Both the position numbers and the translations under genes were made by a program. DNA of 64,000 nucleotides from Zychaea mexicana. Its lineage: Eukaryota; Mucoromycota; Mucoromycetes; Mucorales; Lichtheimiaceae. This document shows positions 43,992 through 54,639 of this stretch, one piece after another. The notes under the pieces are model-generated. The model was not told the DNA's origin and made no database searches. It saw only the letters and a list, made by a program, of their open reading frames with translations. Position 1 is the stretch's first letter; the number at the start of each line of letters is the position of its first letter. The stretch lies in assembly GCF_025766255.1 (NCBI RefSeq), contig NW_026516760.1:1-64000 (forward strand). Direction: 5' to 3'.

Positions 43992-45587
43992 ATGGACAAC
44001 AACCCCCGTTTATCACTCATTCAAGTTAATCGCGAGCAGGCTACTCAACGCCGTCGCCGTATCAGTGAACGAAGACGTCGACTGTTTTGGCTTCTTATGA
44101 CAACTATGGCTGAAGCATCGCTCCAAACATTAGGCTTCCTTCCAGAAATGTATGCTTACATTGGTTCCCCTCTCCATTTTCGCCAAGTTCGTGGTCCCTA
44201 TCAAGCAAAACGATCCATGGACTACTGGAGAATCGAGCACAAGAACTTGACGGATGACGATAACCAACGAAACAGCTACAAGGCTCATTACCGTATGAAC
44301 AAGGCTACGTTCAATTGGTTAGTGGATATGCTGTCGCAAGATCCAGCTTTTCAGCGTAACTCTCCTCGTGCCACTCCACCGTACATTCAAATTGCTTGTG
44401 TTCTATGGCGCTATGCAAACACGCATCTTGGATACCGTTTGTTTAGTACTCGTTTTGGTTTCTCGCAAGGTTCATACAGGAACTTCAGCCGGAACTTTAT
44501 GCAAGCAATGGTGAACACACTCGGAAGGATGATCCAATGGCCGCAAACCCTGGAAGAAGTTCAGAGAAATGCAGACGACTTTGCAAAAGTAGTTTTCGAG
44601 TCGGATCGAACACGAGCGGTAGCAAGACCCAAATTGCTCAATGTTATTGGGGCTATGGATGGGAAGCTAGTGATTATCCACAAGCCAAGTCATAGTGGGA
44701 TAAGTTGGATGGATCGCAAAAACCACCATTCAATGAATCTCCTAGCTGTATGCGATGCACAGCAGCGGTTTTTGACGGTTTATGTTGGTGAATCAGGTAA
44801 CGTTCACAAATCACAATTTCCTTTCGTAATTGTATGATATCCTTGCTAGTTTATTGTCATGATACAAGGTCGTGCACACGATTCTCGGGTGTTTGCCAAT
44901 TCGGATCTAGCAAGAGATTTAAAAAATGATCCAGATACCAAATGTCCAAATGGCTCATACATTATTGCAGGTATGTAAAGGCGATTCATGAATTATGTCT
45001 ACATAGCAAGTTTATGCTAATTATAGTTTTTGCATTTAACAGATTCCGCTTATCCTCAACGCCCGTACATTATGACACCTTATCCAAAAAACACACGAGA
45101 TCGCGCCAAGAAAGACTTTAATTATGCTTTATCGTCGCAGCGTATGGCAATTGAACATGCATTTGGTGCGCTTACTTCGCGTTGGCGATTCCTTAAGCAT
45201 TACTTGTACCAGCTGAATCCGGTCGATCTCGCCACCACCATCTATGTCTGCTGTATCCTTCACAATATCTGCATCGACCGACCTGGCAACGAACTTCCGG
45301 ATAACATTGATGATTTTGACCAGGAGCTCAATGCTGATCATCTTGTGAGCATTGCCGAAGTCGACGCGCGTCGTGGAACAGCCGAAGAAAATGAAGATAG
45401 TGGAAATGCCGAAACCGCAACAGTAAGCTCGGAATCGAATACTTCCAGCATGCCGTCTATTTCTGTCGAACAAGACGACATCCTAACCGACGCTGAAGTA
45501 CGGCGGCTACGTCAAGCAGGGAACGCCAAACGCGACACACTTAAGGATGAGTTACAAGCACGTCATTCTGGCCGGCGTCAAGCATAA
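43992..45587 (+). CDS. Harbinger transposase (DDE_Tnp_4), three exons
   Basis: Exons 43992-44796, 44869-44970 and 45043-45587 join in frame to 483 residues with GT-AG introns. The DDE triad is at GAMDGKLVIIHKP, DSAYPQRPY and QRMAIEHAFGALTSRWRFLK, followed by LATTIYVCCILHNICI, all family hallmarks. An Arg-rich N-terminus (QRRRRISERRRR) may hold a nuclear localisation signal. No defects were seen, so it could be active. It would need the Myb-like partner, whose gene here has a stop. Confidence 0.9.
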
Positions 45588-45842
45588 TTGATTAGAATAA
45601 GCACAATAAAAAAAGTCTTTGAAAACCCAATTTGTTTTAAGCATATCACTTATTCGAAATGGTCTGTTGAAGTTAATTCTTGATTTCTAATGCATGAACT
45701 TATTGCGATGTATTGTTTTGTTTTTCTAGAATCAACAACCCTCGCATCGGTACCGCAAGATATTTAGAGATAAGTCCTTATAGTCTCTACAAGTGTCAAA
45801 TAATTTGTGATATGATATGATAAGCAATACAAATAAATCCAT

Positions 45843-46781
45843 TTATTGTTCAGTGTTATTTTGCTCTCTATTATTTTGACTACGGGTGAGTCCTACAAGT
45901 GCTGCAATTACATCTGCAATCCGCTCCTCTGCTCTAACCCTTCTTTCTTCTAACTGCTGTTGGCTTTCAACTCTTCTGTTTTCAAGATCAACCATCGCCT
46001 GAAGCTGCTGCTGAAAACGTCGCTCATCAGCTGCTTCGCGCTCTGCGTCGAGTGTACGTTCTTGTTGAGTGAATTGTTCGAAAATGCTGTCAAGTTTTTC
46101 AAACAGCTGTTCCCGGCCCCGCTCATGCGCCTCCAAAAGCTCACTGCCCAAGTCGTTGTTAACTCGTCGCCGCTGGGCTGGTGGCTATTCTGCATGATCC
46201 GTGACAGAATTTCCATCATTTGCTTCATCACAGGTTCGAACCAGGTTGCCTTGGCGATTTGAATCGATCGTTACCGGCGCTATCACACTCGCATCATCTT
46301 GAAGAAACGCCATCATCGCATCGTAGTGAGAGAACCTCTCTTGGTTAGGTCCTCCCCCATTTCCAGTCTGATTCGTTTCCCTAGTGAGTCTTTGGAAGCG
46401 TCGAAGGAGCTTATCCCATTTCTTCTTGCAAGCACTTCTGCTGCATCGAAGTCCAGAATTGGTATCCTCAATGAACTTATTGTAGATCTTGTCCCACCAT
46501 TCACCTTTTTCTTGGTTGCTTCTACCGTTCTTCCAGCGAGCATAGTATTCTTCCACAGCGCGGATCAACTCTGATTCTTCTTCTTCCATCCAGTCAGCAG
46601 TCGATTCTTCTTCCCTATCATCACCAGAGTCAACCAGATCGAGGTCAGAACCTTCGCTGGCTTCAACCGTTTCTGATTCTTGCTGTTGGGTGGCAGGAGG
46701 TGTTGGTAGGACAGGCTGGCTACCGTTTCTTCTGTTAAAACCTTGCGTAGCAGGAGACCAAATAATAAAATTGTCGCACAT
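45843..46781 (-). pseudogene. Harbinger Myb/SANT-like protein with one TAG
   Basis: A single frame of 313 codons with one stop, TAG at 46185-46187 (CAG to TAG type). The N-terminal half has an acidic segment, then a trihelix Myb-like domain with the spaced Trp/aromatic pattern (ELIRAVEEYYARWKNGRSN, KGEWWDKIYNKF, CSRSACKKKWDKL). The C-terminal half is a long coiled coil rich in Glu, Arg and Gln. In known Harbinger elements this second protein brings the transposase to the nucleus and DNA ends. The stop separates the DNA-binding domain from the coiled coil. Confidence 0.85.
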
Positions 46782-46849
46782 GATAAGAGAAGAAGATAAA
46801 CGAAGTTGATGTATAGGGATAAAATAAAAAGGGTTAAATTTCGATGATA

Positions 46850-49443
46850 TGGTGCATTTCGTCTGTAATCGCCAAAACTTTATTTTGTTTCAATTTTCAA
46901 TTTTAAAATTCCGCTTCTTTATTTGGTAATACATGTAATAGTGCTTCTAATCATTCTGACCAACGCGACGATGGGAAGTTAATATTCTGGAAGAGTATCT
47001 TGTAACAATTTCTAATGCTTCTTGCGTTGGTTTCTCTTGAGAGTAAGCATCAATAAAACGCCAAGCTCTGTTATAAAACCGGCGAATGAGAACAGGCTCT
47101 TGATCAGCTGGAGATAATCCATCGAGGATTGTTGGTAGATTTGCCTTCAGGCCTTTAAAAGTGTAGTCGCACTTTATTCTCGCTTCCCTTTTGGCAGCAC
47201 CCCAGTATCGTTCAATCCAGTTACATTCGCAGTGAAATTTTGGATAGAGTTCGAAGATATGACCTGCTTCTTCTACTGCTTCATGAAGTGCTGTCTTTTG
47301 CTGCTGAAAATCAGGTTGCACTGCGAGGAAGTGTCTAGCGCAACATCTTCTATCCATCTCGGGCTCCATTTTGCAATCCATACGCCAAGATTTTTCGGGT
47401 CGGTATGGATCCTCATCGCACCAAAGTCCACGCTCCTTCAATATCTTTTCCACGCCTTTAAACTGACAGACCCATTGCTTGGTAGCAGTTTTAATTTCTA
47501 CTCCTCGTTTTCGCTTGATGACATTTTCCTGGAACTTTTCGTACATATCCTGCTCAACTTCTTTACTAGATTTCTTGCAAATGTATGCGCCAGAACGAAA
47601 TTCGTGATTTGCCGGATCGTGTTTGTCATCAATTACACCGCAGCGTTTAGGAGTTTTACACATGTTTTGAGCAAGCAATGCGTTGCGAGGATACGCTTTA
47701 TGATTGCTGCTTTGGTCAAAAATAAAAACAGCTTGAGCGTCTGGATGTATCAGCTCAAATAAAGGGATAGCATCCTCTGTAAGCTGTTTGATCATATCCT
47801 TGCTTGTCCAATAGCCCTCTCTGTTGCTTCCAGCATAGAAATAGGTTCGAGATGTCCAAGCTGCGGATCGCATCGTTCCATGGCATGCACATTGGAATTC
47901 AGACACCATGATAGACTGTCCCGGGGTTTTGTTGCGCAAGATCGTTTCTCCTTTCCCCAGCCAAAGAGTCTGCTTTCCGTCGTTAGCATAAAACGTTGCC
48001 TCATCATGCGTTACAAGAACAAGTTTCTTTTGGCCAGACTCCAACGTAGGTGGGATCACGTTCTCAACAGTGTCGACTTGATAGGTATCCATGCGCTTTT
48101 GATATTCCATCATTCTCTTAGCCCATTCTAGACGATATTTGACTACATCATCTCGTTCGTGTCCGTCATAATAAACATCCTTGTTGTTCTTGCGATACAC
48201 ATAGCCCCATTCACGCATAAATCGCCATAAAGTGGTATGGGACACCGACCCAGGAACACCGAGCACGTCAGGTAGTACTACTTCATTGACAAACTTCAAT
48301 AGGTCTGGGAGGTTACGCTGCTCGACCTTTTCTTTGCTGATCCATGTACGGATTCGCTCCTTGATCGTCTCATCGCTCAAAATCGATTCGCGCTTTGAAT
48401 TTTTTCCTTGCTGATGTTTGGAAATAAAACCGAAATCGAGGTACTCGTTTGCCCAGCATCGAATTGCTTTTGGCCTGTAGTCTTTCGATGCATCGGTCCA
48501 GATGTCAGTAGCAGCAAGCTCAGAGCTCTTGATCTTCTTGTTTCCCTTTAGCTGATAGTAGAAATATCGGTGCACAGCCTTTAGCTTGCATATATGAAAC
48601 GCGCCAGCTTCATTAAAAGCATTTTGAGCATTAGCATTGGGTGTAACGAGTGTAGTTAGGCTCTTATGAGCTTCGAGTATAGCTTCATGTTTCTTTTGCT
48701 GGGCTGCTTCTTTGTTTGCTTCTTCTTCTGCCCGAGACAAAGCCTGCTGATCAGTGCTTTTATCGGTTGTAAAGCCGTGGTCAGTCAACTTGGATGACAT
48801 TTTAACAGCAGCGTCGGATTCTTTCCCTTTCCTCCACTTTGTCGTTGGCGAGTCCTTCGTATAAACGCCTCTCAGACCGCTTCCCGCGTTTTGGGTCCAA
48901 ACGAGGGGTAGCTGGGTAGCAGCGCGCCCAACCATTCCGCTACTTAATTCCAAGAGCTCCCAATCAGCAGGAACAGCTTCAGAATCTGGTGTTTCTTCAG
49001 CTAAAACAGAGACTTCTTCGCTTCTCTCAAATGCCTCAACGGTAATACGTCCAAATTCGTCACGTTGTCTCGCTCGTGCAGCTTTCTGGCGCTTGCTTAC
49101 GTAGGGCATAATATCAAGATAAAAGGGTAAAAGAGGCAAAGTAGATCTGATTCGCTATTTCGTTTGCACGTGATTACTAATAACTCCGATGGCTCTTGTG
49201 CTACCATTTCAATTTTCACCCTCCACCTGCTAAAATCCTTGAAATTTGCCCTTGACCGACCAACTTTGACAGGCTTCAACTTTCTTTTCAAGTGGTTTTT
49301 CAAATTTCTACACTTTAATAATTATTTATAATAGGTCTAAAAAGCATTCTTAAAGTATAGTTTTGTAATATCTTGAGATGGTGAGTCCCTGAAGCTTTTC
49401 AAAGTTCGTCTAAATTATCGGCGATTACAGACGAAATGCACTA
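46850..49443 (-). mobile_element. IS630-like DNA transposon (inner), nested in the Harbinger
   Basis: Terminal inverted repeats GTGCATTTCGTCTGTAATCG are preceded by TG or TA at the very ends and flanked by TA at 46848-46849 and 49444-49445. The 2.6-kb element has one intact gene. Its ends share the GTGC core with the outer element but differ further in. Confidence 0.88.
46947..49109 (-). CDS. IS630/Tc1-like DDE transposase (inner element), intact
   Basis: A single frame of 720 residues from MPYVSKRQKAARARQRDEFG; an upstream in-frame Met at 49139 lies close to the element end and is less likely. The middle holds a helix-turn-helix-like region (SVSHTTLWRFMREWGYVYRK), then LVTHDEATFYANDG (first Asp), VFIFDQSSNHKAYP (second Asp) and KFHCECNWIERYWGAAKR (Glu), an arrangement like the NPIE..W end of IS630/Tc1 transposases. 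No stops or frameshifts, so it may be active. It is the intact relative of the broken outer gene. Confidence 0.82.
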   Translation of the reverse strand: MPYVSKRQKAARARQRDEFGRITVEAFERSEEVSVLAEETPDSEAVPADWELLELSSGMVGRAATQLPLVWTQNAGSGLRGVYTKDSPTTKWRKGKESDAAVKMSSKLTDHGFTTDKSTDQQALSRAEEEANKEAAQQKKHEAILEAHKSLTTLVTPNANAQNAFNEAGAFHICKLKAVHRYFYYQLKGNKKIKSSELAATDIWTDASKDYRPKAIRCWANEYLDFGFISKHQQGKNSKRESILSDETIKERIRTWISKEKVEQRNLPDLLKFVNEVVLPDVLGVPGSVSHTTLWRFMREWGYVYRKNNKDVYYDGHERDDVVKYRLEWAKRMMEYQKRMDTYQVDTVENVIPPTLESGQKKLVLVTHDEATFYANDGKQTLWLGKGETILRNKTPGQSIMVSEFQCACHGTMRSAAWTSRTYFYAGSNREGYWTSKDMIKQLTEDAIPLFELIHPDAQAVFIFDQSSNHKAYPRNALLAQNMCKTPKRCGVIDDKHDPANHEFRSGAYICKKSSKEVEQDMYEKFQENVIKRKRGVEIKTATKQWVCQFKGVEKILKERGLWCDEDPYRPEKSWRMDCKMEPEMDRRCCARHFLAVQPDFQQQKTALHEAVEEAGHIFELYPKFHCECNWIERYWGAAKREARIKCDYTFKGLKANLPTILDGLSPADQEPVLIRRFYNRAWRFIDAYSQEKPTQEALEIVTRYSSRILTSHRRVGQND

Positions 49444-49737
49444 TAGCTAACATTTATTTTTTCTTTTTTCTGCCTATTTATATAGCCTGACTTTCGGTAG
49501 GCAATTATAATAAGGAAAGAATTCATTCTATACTGTTTTGACGGTCAATCGTCTTTTTTTGTTCGATATCTTTTACTACTTCTTGCAGATGTGGACAAAA
49601 ATAGTAATAGCATGGTCCAAACGCCCGCAAAATTGCTCTCAAAATGTCTGTACGGACCACGACAGTTTTGGTAATACATTACTTCTAAATTAGGACCCCC
49701 GTCTGGACAGGCTTCGCCCTTTTTGAGAGCACCCTTA

Positions 49738-49887
49738 GCTATGATACGTCGCTTTGAGCGAAAAGCATAGCGTTATATTGACACATATGAGAAAGGACTC
49801 ACTGGACGAAAAGCAGAAAAAGCCGTGAAGAAATATAAATCCCACCGGCGAATTTTTGACATTGGTGATCTCACAGACGAAGAATAA
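49738..49887 (+). pseudogene. 3' end of outer IS630-like transposase gene
   Basis: Continues the gene cut at 43585: the frame reads MIRRFERKA, a stop, then RYIDTYEKGLTGRKAEKAVK to a stop at 49885. It matches the C-terminus of the inner protein (VLIRRFYNRAWRFIDAYSQE). The internal TAG replaces Trp. Confidence 0.75.
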
Positions 49888-49976
49888 ATATCGCTAGCTA
49901 AAAATAGAAGTTTATAGAGGTGGAAATTAAAAATTTTGAAATATCCACTTGTCGTTTCTAGGTGGCGGGCACCATA

Positions 49977-50690
49977 ATATTTAAATTTGAATGGAAGTTG
50001 GATGACAAACCAGATGAAGGCCAAGTGGATATATTGTGTGATAGCAAAAGATTCATGGAAAGAATATAAATCTACTAATGGATAAATAATTATCCATATT
50101 TATATATATTTCCTTAAAACAATTTATGTTTATGAACATAATCAGATAAAATCTGAATTATAAACTTTTATTTAAGGTTCAAATCAGTGAAAATAAAATA
50201 ATTATTTTATTTCCTTTTCTCTTCTGGCAAAGAGTGAATTTAAAAAATAAATAAAAATGTCAATCCACCGGATTTATATTTTTGACATATTATTCTTATA
50301 AATATTATTTTTCATTAAAATGAATATTTTCAATATCTATTTTTTTAAACCTAAAAGAGCATTTTCTTTCAATAATAATAATTAAATATATTCAAACATC
50401 GATAATTAAATGACTGTTTAATCATTTCTGAAATAATTTAAAAGTTCCTACTTTATGTAATCTTGTTTGATATCTTTTAGGGGTACTCAGAAAATCTGGA
50501 TTGGCTGATCCGTTTCGTTTCGAATTAAAATGAAACGGATTAAGATTGCATTTTTTACGGAACGAAACGGATTCGGATTCGAGATTGCTGATCCAGATCA
50601 AAAACGGTTCAAAAGTTTGCAATCCGTTTGATCTGTTTGATCCGTTTTCCCATGTCGAATGCACAGCATGCTAATTCTAGGGGGGTTGCC
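49977..50690. other. AT-rich stretch with clustered GAAACGGAT motifs
   Basis: No gene seen. Between about 50505 and 50655 the word ATCCGTTT or its complement AAACGGAT occurs at least seven times in both orientations, giving an inverted-repeat-rich block of unknown nature. Confidence 0.5.
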
Positions 50691-50946
50691 GAAAACAATA
50701 AAAATCAATAAGAATTATTGTTTTTTATATGTTTGATAATATAATATTTTAATGAAATTAAAATATTAATTATCTCGGTTGTATTCAACCGAATCGGTTG
50801 CCCCCTTCCTTATGTGGGGTGTGGTAGTGCGAGAAAAATCTTTGATTTTTTGAAGCACTAGCTGGTCTTTGCGAAGCAAACCTAAACAACCGGTAGGTTG
50901 TTATTAAGAGTATTTTGAGAATCTTTTAGATTCCAAATACTCTCCC
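50691..50946 (-). repeat. Hairpin repeat, copy gamma (inverted, diverged)
   Basis: Aligns on the minus strand with 27806-28072. Stem sequences differ in a compensated way: GAGTATT...AATACTC replaces GAGTAAA...TTTACTC, and AACAACC-TACC-GGTTGTT replaces AACTAAC-TACC-GTTAGTT. The loops and the core AGCTGGTC (plus strand) are unchanged. Confidence 0.8.
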
Positions 50947-51478
50947 TAGTACAATGCACCTCAACTCACAACTCCATTTATAGAAAACAAAAACGAGTTT
51001 TTATTTGCGCTAAGTTAGTAAAGTTGTAAATGGTGCAGAAATAAAAGTAGCAGCAGTATCCATATTGTTGCAGCATCAAAGTACCGACTCTGCAAACACC
51101 AAAATATATGATGATAGATCCTCTATTTTTTCAACTTACACATGATATTGAGGTATGCTTGCGTTATATAGCCATCCATCTACTATCGTGTATCAAAATA
51201 AAGCAGAATGGCCTCGCTGTTCTTCTGCCATACACTATATAACGGAAAGAAACATGGCTGTCCAATACCATTTCCATTATTTGATGTGATCATAAGATTT
51301 TGAGCTTGTTTATTGCCTAGAAGAGAACTGTATACCCATCAGTTAGCTTAATTAACCAAAGTTGTATTATAGAATATAGGAGGATGTTTACTAGTTGAAG
51401 TTTTTCATCTAAACTAAGCTCAACAAAATATTTAAGGTTCACAAAAATTCCTCATGTTTACAAAATTATTATATTTTT

Positions 51479-51502
51479 AAAATTGAATATAAAAAAAATT
51501 GA
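51479..51502 (+). promoter_or_regulatory. Two AAAATTGA promoter-like boxes, intact DDE-chromo gene
   Basis: Boxes at 51479-51486 and 51495-51502, the second followed by ATTTT, lie 46 and 30 bp upstream of the ATG at 51532. Confidence 0.6.
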
Positions 51503-51531
51503 ATTTTAATTAAATATAAAAATATATTACA

Positions 51532-53085
51532 ATGGATAACCAACAAATAGATGAAAAGATTAATAATGAAGTTAACAAAATTATTGTTAATAAGTGGGAA
51601 TTTTTGGAATATAACTGGCCAATTGTTAATTATAATTACAAGCATCGTACAGAATTAAAACATATTAAAGGTATTGATGATATTAAAAAGATTTTAGTAG
51701 ATAAACTTGGTCATATAGCTGTCTTTTTCTTTTTGGTTGTTTTATATACTAGCTGTGAATATCCTGGCCCTTATTTTGAAGTTGAAAAAGGTTTATTTTT
51801 ATTATATCATTTAGTTTCTGGTGTTTCTGGTATTGAAATTAATAAGTTTATCCCGCAAACATCATTTTACAAATACTATAAAAAGTTTTGGATGGATGAA
51901 GATAACTATAAAAGGTTAAATAAAATTGTTAATGATTCTATGGAGAATATGTTTTCTTCTTTAACTTTAAGAATTTTATCTTCTTATAAATATAATCCAC
52001 CACTTTTTAAACACATAACTTTTATAATAGATGGTCATGATTCAAGAATTAACTATGTTAATACTGATATAAAACATGAAAGATTATGGTCATATAAATT
52101 TAAAAAAAATGGAGTTCGTACACAAATTGTTAGCGATATAAACGATATGATTTTATATGCTTCCAAAAGCGATTATTGTTCTGATAGTTCTGACGGAAGT
52201 ATGTTTTTGAACATGAAATTATATAAAAAAATATCTAAACAAGATGTATTGGCAACAGATGGTGGTTATACTTTATTTGTTAATCAGCTTATAGAACTTG
52301 GTACGGAAAAGGGATATGATTTATCCTTAAATAATTTTGTTTATCCTATACGCAAAGAAAAGAATGTAGATTTAACAGCCGAAGAAAGGCATTATAATGA
52401 TGTTTTTGGTAGCTTCCGTTCAAAAATAGAAGACCAATTTGCTGCAATAGGTAATAAATTTTATAGATTTAATAATAATAAATCTATTGTTAAGATGGAC
52501 AACGTAAAGTTTTATAATCTTCAATTTCGTGTTGCTTGTTTATTAAAAAATATAAAAATATTTAGTGAAAAGTTTAATATTAATACACAAGCACATCATA
52601 AATTGTGGGAATCAGATAATTTTGAATTTCCACACGAAGCTAAATTAATAGATATAGTTATTAGCAATTCATCTGAGGCAAAAAATAAATTAGATGAAAT
52701 GGTTAAATTACAGGAACAGTTTTTAAATAATTTAAGTATAGATAATACTGATATGATTATTGATGATGAATACAGCGATGAAAATTATAATGATAAAGAT
52801 GTTTCCAGTGAAGAAGATGTACCTAAATTCAATGAGAAGAAAAGAAAAAGAAAAGGTAAAGGCAAAGGAACATTAATGGATATAAATAAAATTAGAAATA
52901 ATTCAACTTCTAATATTTCTTATGAAATAGAATCCATAATAAATCATAAATTTGAAAATGATTCCTATACATTCCTAATTAAATGGAAAGGTTATAATGA
53001 ATCCCAAAATAGCTGGATATCAATGAAAGATTTTAATGAAACCAATATGTTAAATAACTATATGAAAGTTAATAAATTAACTTAG
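51532..53085 (+). CDS. DDE-chromodomain transposase, intact (X family)
   Basis: A 517-residue frame without defects. The N-terminal helical domain (1-120) contains FKYN-free segments such as YKHRTELKHIKGIDDIKKIL and EKGLFLLYHLVSGVSG. The catalytic core has IIDGHDSRI (D167), VLATDGGYTLF (D243) and FGSFRSKIEDQF (E300). A basic linker (KKRKRKGKGKG, 435-446) could be a nuclear signal. The chromodomain is at 463-514 (SYEIESIINHKF, FLIKWKGYNESQNSW). Codons are extremely AT-rich, unlike the chromovirus or Harbinger genes. It is convergent with the zinc-binding gene at 53697 (84 bp between stops). It is the best candidate for a functional transposase of this family in the window. Confidence 0.85.
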   Translation: MDNQQIDEKINNEVNKIIVNKWEFLEYNWPIVNYNYKHRTELKHIKGIDDIKKILVDKLGHIAVFFFLVVLYTSCEYPGPYFEVEKGLFLLYHLVSGVSGIEINKFIPQTSFYKYYKKFWMDEDNYKRLNKIVNDSMENMFSSLTLRILSSYKYNPPLFKHITFIIDGHDSRINYVNTDIKHERLWSYKFKKNGVRTQIVSDINDMILYASKSDYCSDSSDGSMFLNMKLYKKISKQDVLATDGGYTLFVNQLIELGTEKGYDLSLNNFVYPIRKEKNVDLTAEERHYNDVFGSFRSKIEDQFAAIGNKFYRFNNNKSIVKMDNVKFYNLQFRVACLLKNIKIFSEKFNINTQAHHKLWESDNFEFPHEAKLIDIVISNSSEAKNKLDEMVKLQEQFLNNLSIDNTDMIIDDEYSDENYNDKDVSSEEDVPKFNEKKRKRKGKGKGTLMDINKIRNNSTSNISYEIESIINHKFENDSYTFLIKWKGYNESQNSWISMKDFNETNMLNNYMKVNKLT

Positions 53086-53169
53086 ATAACTCGATACTCT
53101 ACCCTTCCCAATAAAATTTTATGTAAGATATATTATTTGAGTATATATAGTAGATAATGTTGGTTTCTA

Positions 53170-53697
53170 TTATTGTAATAATCCTTTAAGTACATTTGCT
53201 AGATTAAAACTTCCACTGTTGCATATATATATTTTTCTAGATTTTCTTTTTTTTATTCTTTTATTATTAGTTTTATATATAAAATCACCATCATTAACAA
53301 TTATGCATGGTAAATTAGGATTTTCTATTTTTTTTGTAGATTTTTTATTTTTTTTCTTTGGAACATGAAGTTTACTATGTATAGTACAAAGGTAATCAGG
53401 TTTATCTCCATTAAGATTCGTATTAACTTTTCTGTGACACATATGGCCATTTTTCTTACCTCTTTTATGTATGTAAGTGCACACATTATTGCTTGTATTA
53501 ACATACCAAAAATAATTATCTTTAACTTTATTAATTTCTTCATTTATTTTTTGATTCATAATCATCTTCTTACTTTCAATATCATTAACTAACATTTCAT
53601 TTTCAAAATAATTATGCATAACTTGCTCCATTAAATCTTTAATAGAACAAATCATACTATTCTTATTAATAAGAAGCTCAGTATTTAATATAGCCAT
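53170..53697 (-). CDS. Small zinc-binding protein (paralogue of 54032-54535)
   Basis: 175 residues. The N-terminal helical part (1-60) is followed by FWYVNTSNNVCTYIHKRGKK, GHMCHRK and DYLCTIHSK. Conserved ligands are C73, H77, C87, C104 and H107 at the same positions as in the paralogue, so one or two zinc sites are likely. The C..RG...G..C....C..H pattern is reminiscent of small zinc-binding motifs in giant-virus proteins (from memory). The C-terminus is Lys-rich. Function unknown. It is divergent from its paralogue, with separate AAAATTGA boxes between them. Confidence 0.65.
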   Translation of the reverse strand: MAILNTELLINKNSMICSIKDLMEQVMHNYFENEMLVNDIESKKMIMNQKINEEINKVKDNYFWYVNTSNNVCTYIHKRGKKNGHMCHRKVNTNLNGDKPDYLCTIHSKLHVPKKKNKKSTKKIENPNLPCIIVNDGDFIYKTNNKRIKKRKSRKIYICNSGSFNLANVLKGLLQ

Positions 53698-53754
53698 TTG
53701 AATTTTTTATACTAAATAATATGGGAAGTATTTATTTTTATATTAAAAAAAAAT

Positions 53755-53762
53755 TCAATTTT
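53755..53762 (-). promoter_or_regulatory. AAAATTGA promoter-like box, zinc-binding gene 1
   Basis: The minus strand reads AAAATTGAATTTTTTT, 58 bp upstream of the ATG at 53697. Confidence 0.6.
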
Positions 53763-53969
53763 TTTTTAAATAAAATTTAACAGTATGCACAATTTCAAAC
53801 TCCGAGAATAAAAAAAATTGTCAGTTAAGAAAAAATTTAAAGAAAATTTATTAACATTGTGTTAATGTTTATTCCTCATAGACATCTCCTAAAGGAGACT
53901 GGTTGCTATGTTAAAAAATATGAAAAAAGTAACAATTAAAAAAATTTATATCAACTTAAAAATGAAATA

Positions 53970-53977
53970 AAAATTGA
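53970..53977 (+). promoter_or_regulatory. AAAATTGA promoter-like box, zinc-binding gene 2
   Basis: AAAATTGAATTTTTAAT lies 54 bp upstream of the ATG at 54032. Confidence 0.6.
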
Positions 53978-54031
53978 ATTTTTAATTTAAAGAAAATATA
54001 AATCTTCCAATAGATTAACAATATTTTCAAT

Positions 54032-54535
54032 ATGGTCTTATTAAATAAAGAAATCCTTATATGTCAATCATCTATGACTAATTCTATTAAAAATATTATG
54101 AATCAAGTTTTTGAAAAATATTTTGAAGATGAATGTTTATATGAAACAAAAGAAAAAAAAGAAAAATTTATGAATAATATTATAAAAGATAAAATAGAAG
54201 AAACAAAAACAGATTATTTTTGGTACATAAATACATCACCAAATATATGTACATATATTCATAAGAGGGGAAAGAAAAATGGACATATGTGTCATAATAA
54301 AATAAAAACAAATCTTAATGGTAAGAGTCCAGATTATTTATGTTGTATTCATTCTAAAAAACATATTCCCAAAAAACGAATTATTGAAAATAAAATTATG
54401 AAAAAAGATAAATCAAAATATAAAAAAGAAATTGAAAAAGATTCATTTAAAACTTGTGAGGTTCAACAATACAATGATAAACCTTCAAATGAAAATAAAA
54501 AAATTAAAAAAAGAAACTTTAGAAAAAAAAATTAA
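54032..54535 (+). CDS. Small zinc-binding protein (paralogue of 53170-53697)
   Basis: 167 residues. About half are identical to the paralogue over residues 1-115, including FWYINTSPNICTYIHKRGKK, GHMCHNK, NLNGKSPDYLCCIHSKKHIP. The zinc ligands C73, H77, C87, C104 and H107 are kept, while the Lys-rich tails differ completely, so the N-terminal and zinc parts are under constraint. Two intact, diverged copies next to each other suggest an old duplication with both kept. Function unknown. Confidence 0.65.
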   Translation: MVLLNKEILICQSSMTNSIKNIMNQVFEKYFEDECLYETKEKKEKFMNNIIKDKIEETKTDYFWYINTSPNICTYIHKRGKKNGHMCHNKIKTNLNGKSPDYLCCIHSKKHIPKKRIIENKIMKKDKSKYKKEIEKDSFKTCEVQQYNDKPSNENKKIKKRNFRKKN

Positions 54536-54639
54536 TAAAAATAAATTTAGGAAACTGCTTTTATTTAAATTTTAATAAAATATTAATATAATATATTAAT
54601 AGTAAAATACCAAAATAAATATAATTTATTTTTGTCATT

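Larger units (their letters stand above)
43586..49734 (+). mobile_element. PIF/Harbinger transposon with TTA duplication
   Basis: Terminal inverted repeats GGGTGCTCTCAAAAAGGGCG at both ends are flanked by TTA (43583-43585 and 49735-49737). It carries the two genes expected of Harbinger elements, in convergent orientation, plus a nested IS630-like element at 46850-49443. Confidence 0.95.
40694..49974 (+). mobile_element. IS630-like DNA transposon (outer), split by a Harbinger
   Basis: Terminal inverted repeats TGGTGCCCGTCACCTAGAAA (left) and TGGTGCCCGCCACCTAGAAA (right, minus strand) are flanked by TA at 40692-40693 and 49975-49976. Without the inserted Harbinger (6,149 bp plus 3-bp duplication) the element is about 3.1 kb. 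Confidence 0.88.

Noticed and set aside
46886..46906. AAAATTGA boxes inside the inner IS630-like element
   Set aside because: They lie at the 3' side of the gene, near no start codon; treated as background matches in AT-rich DNA.
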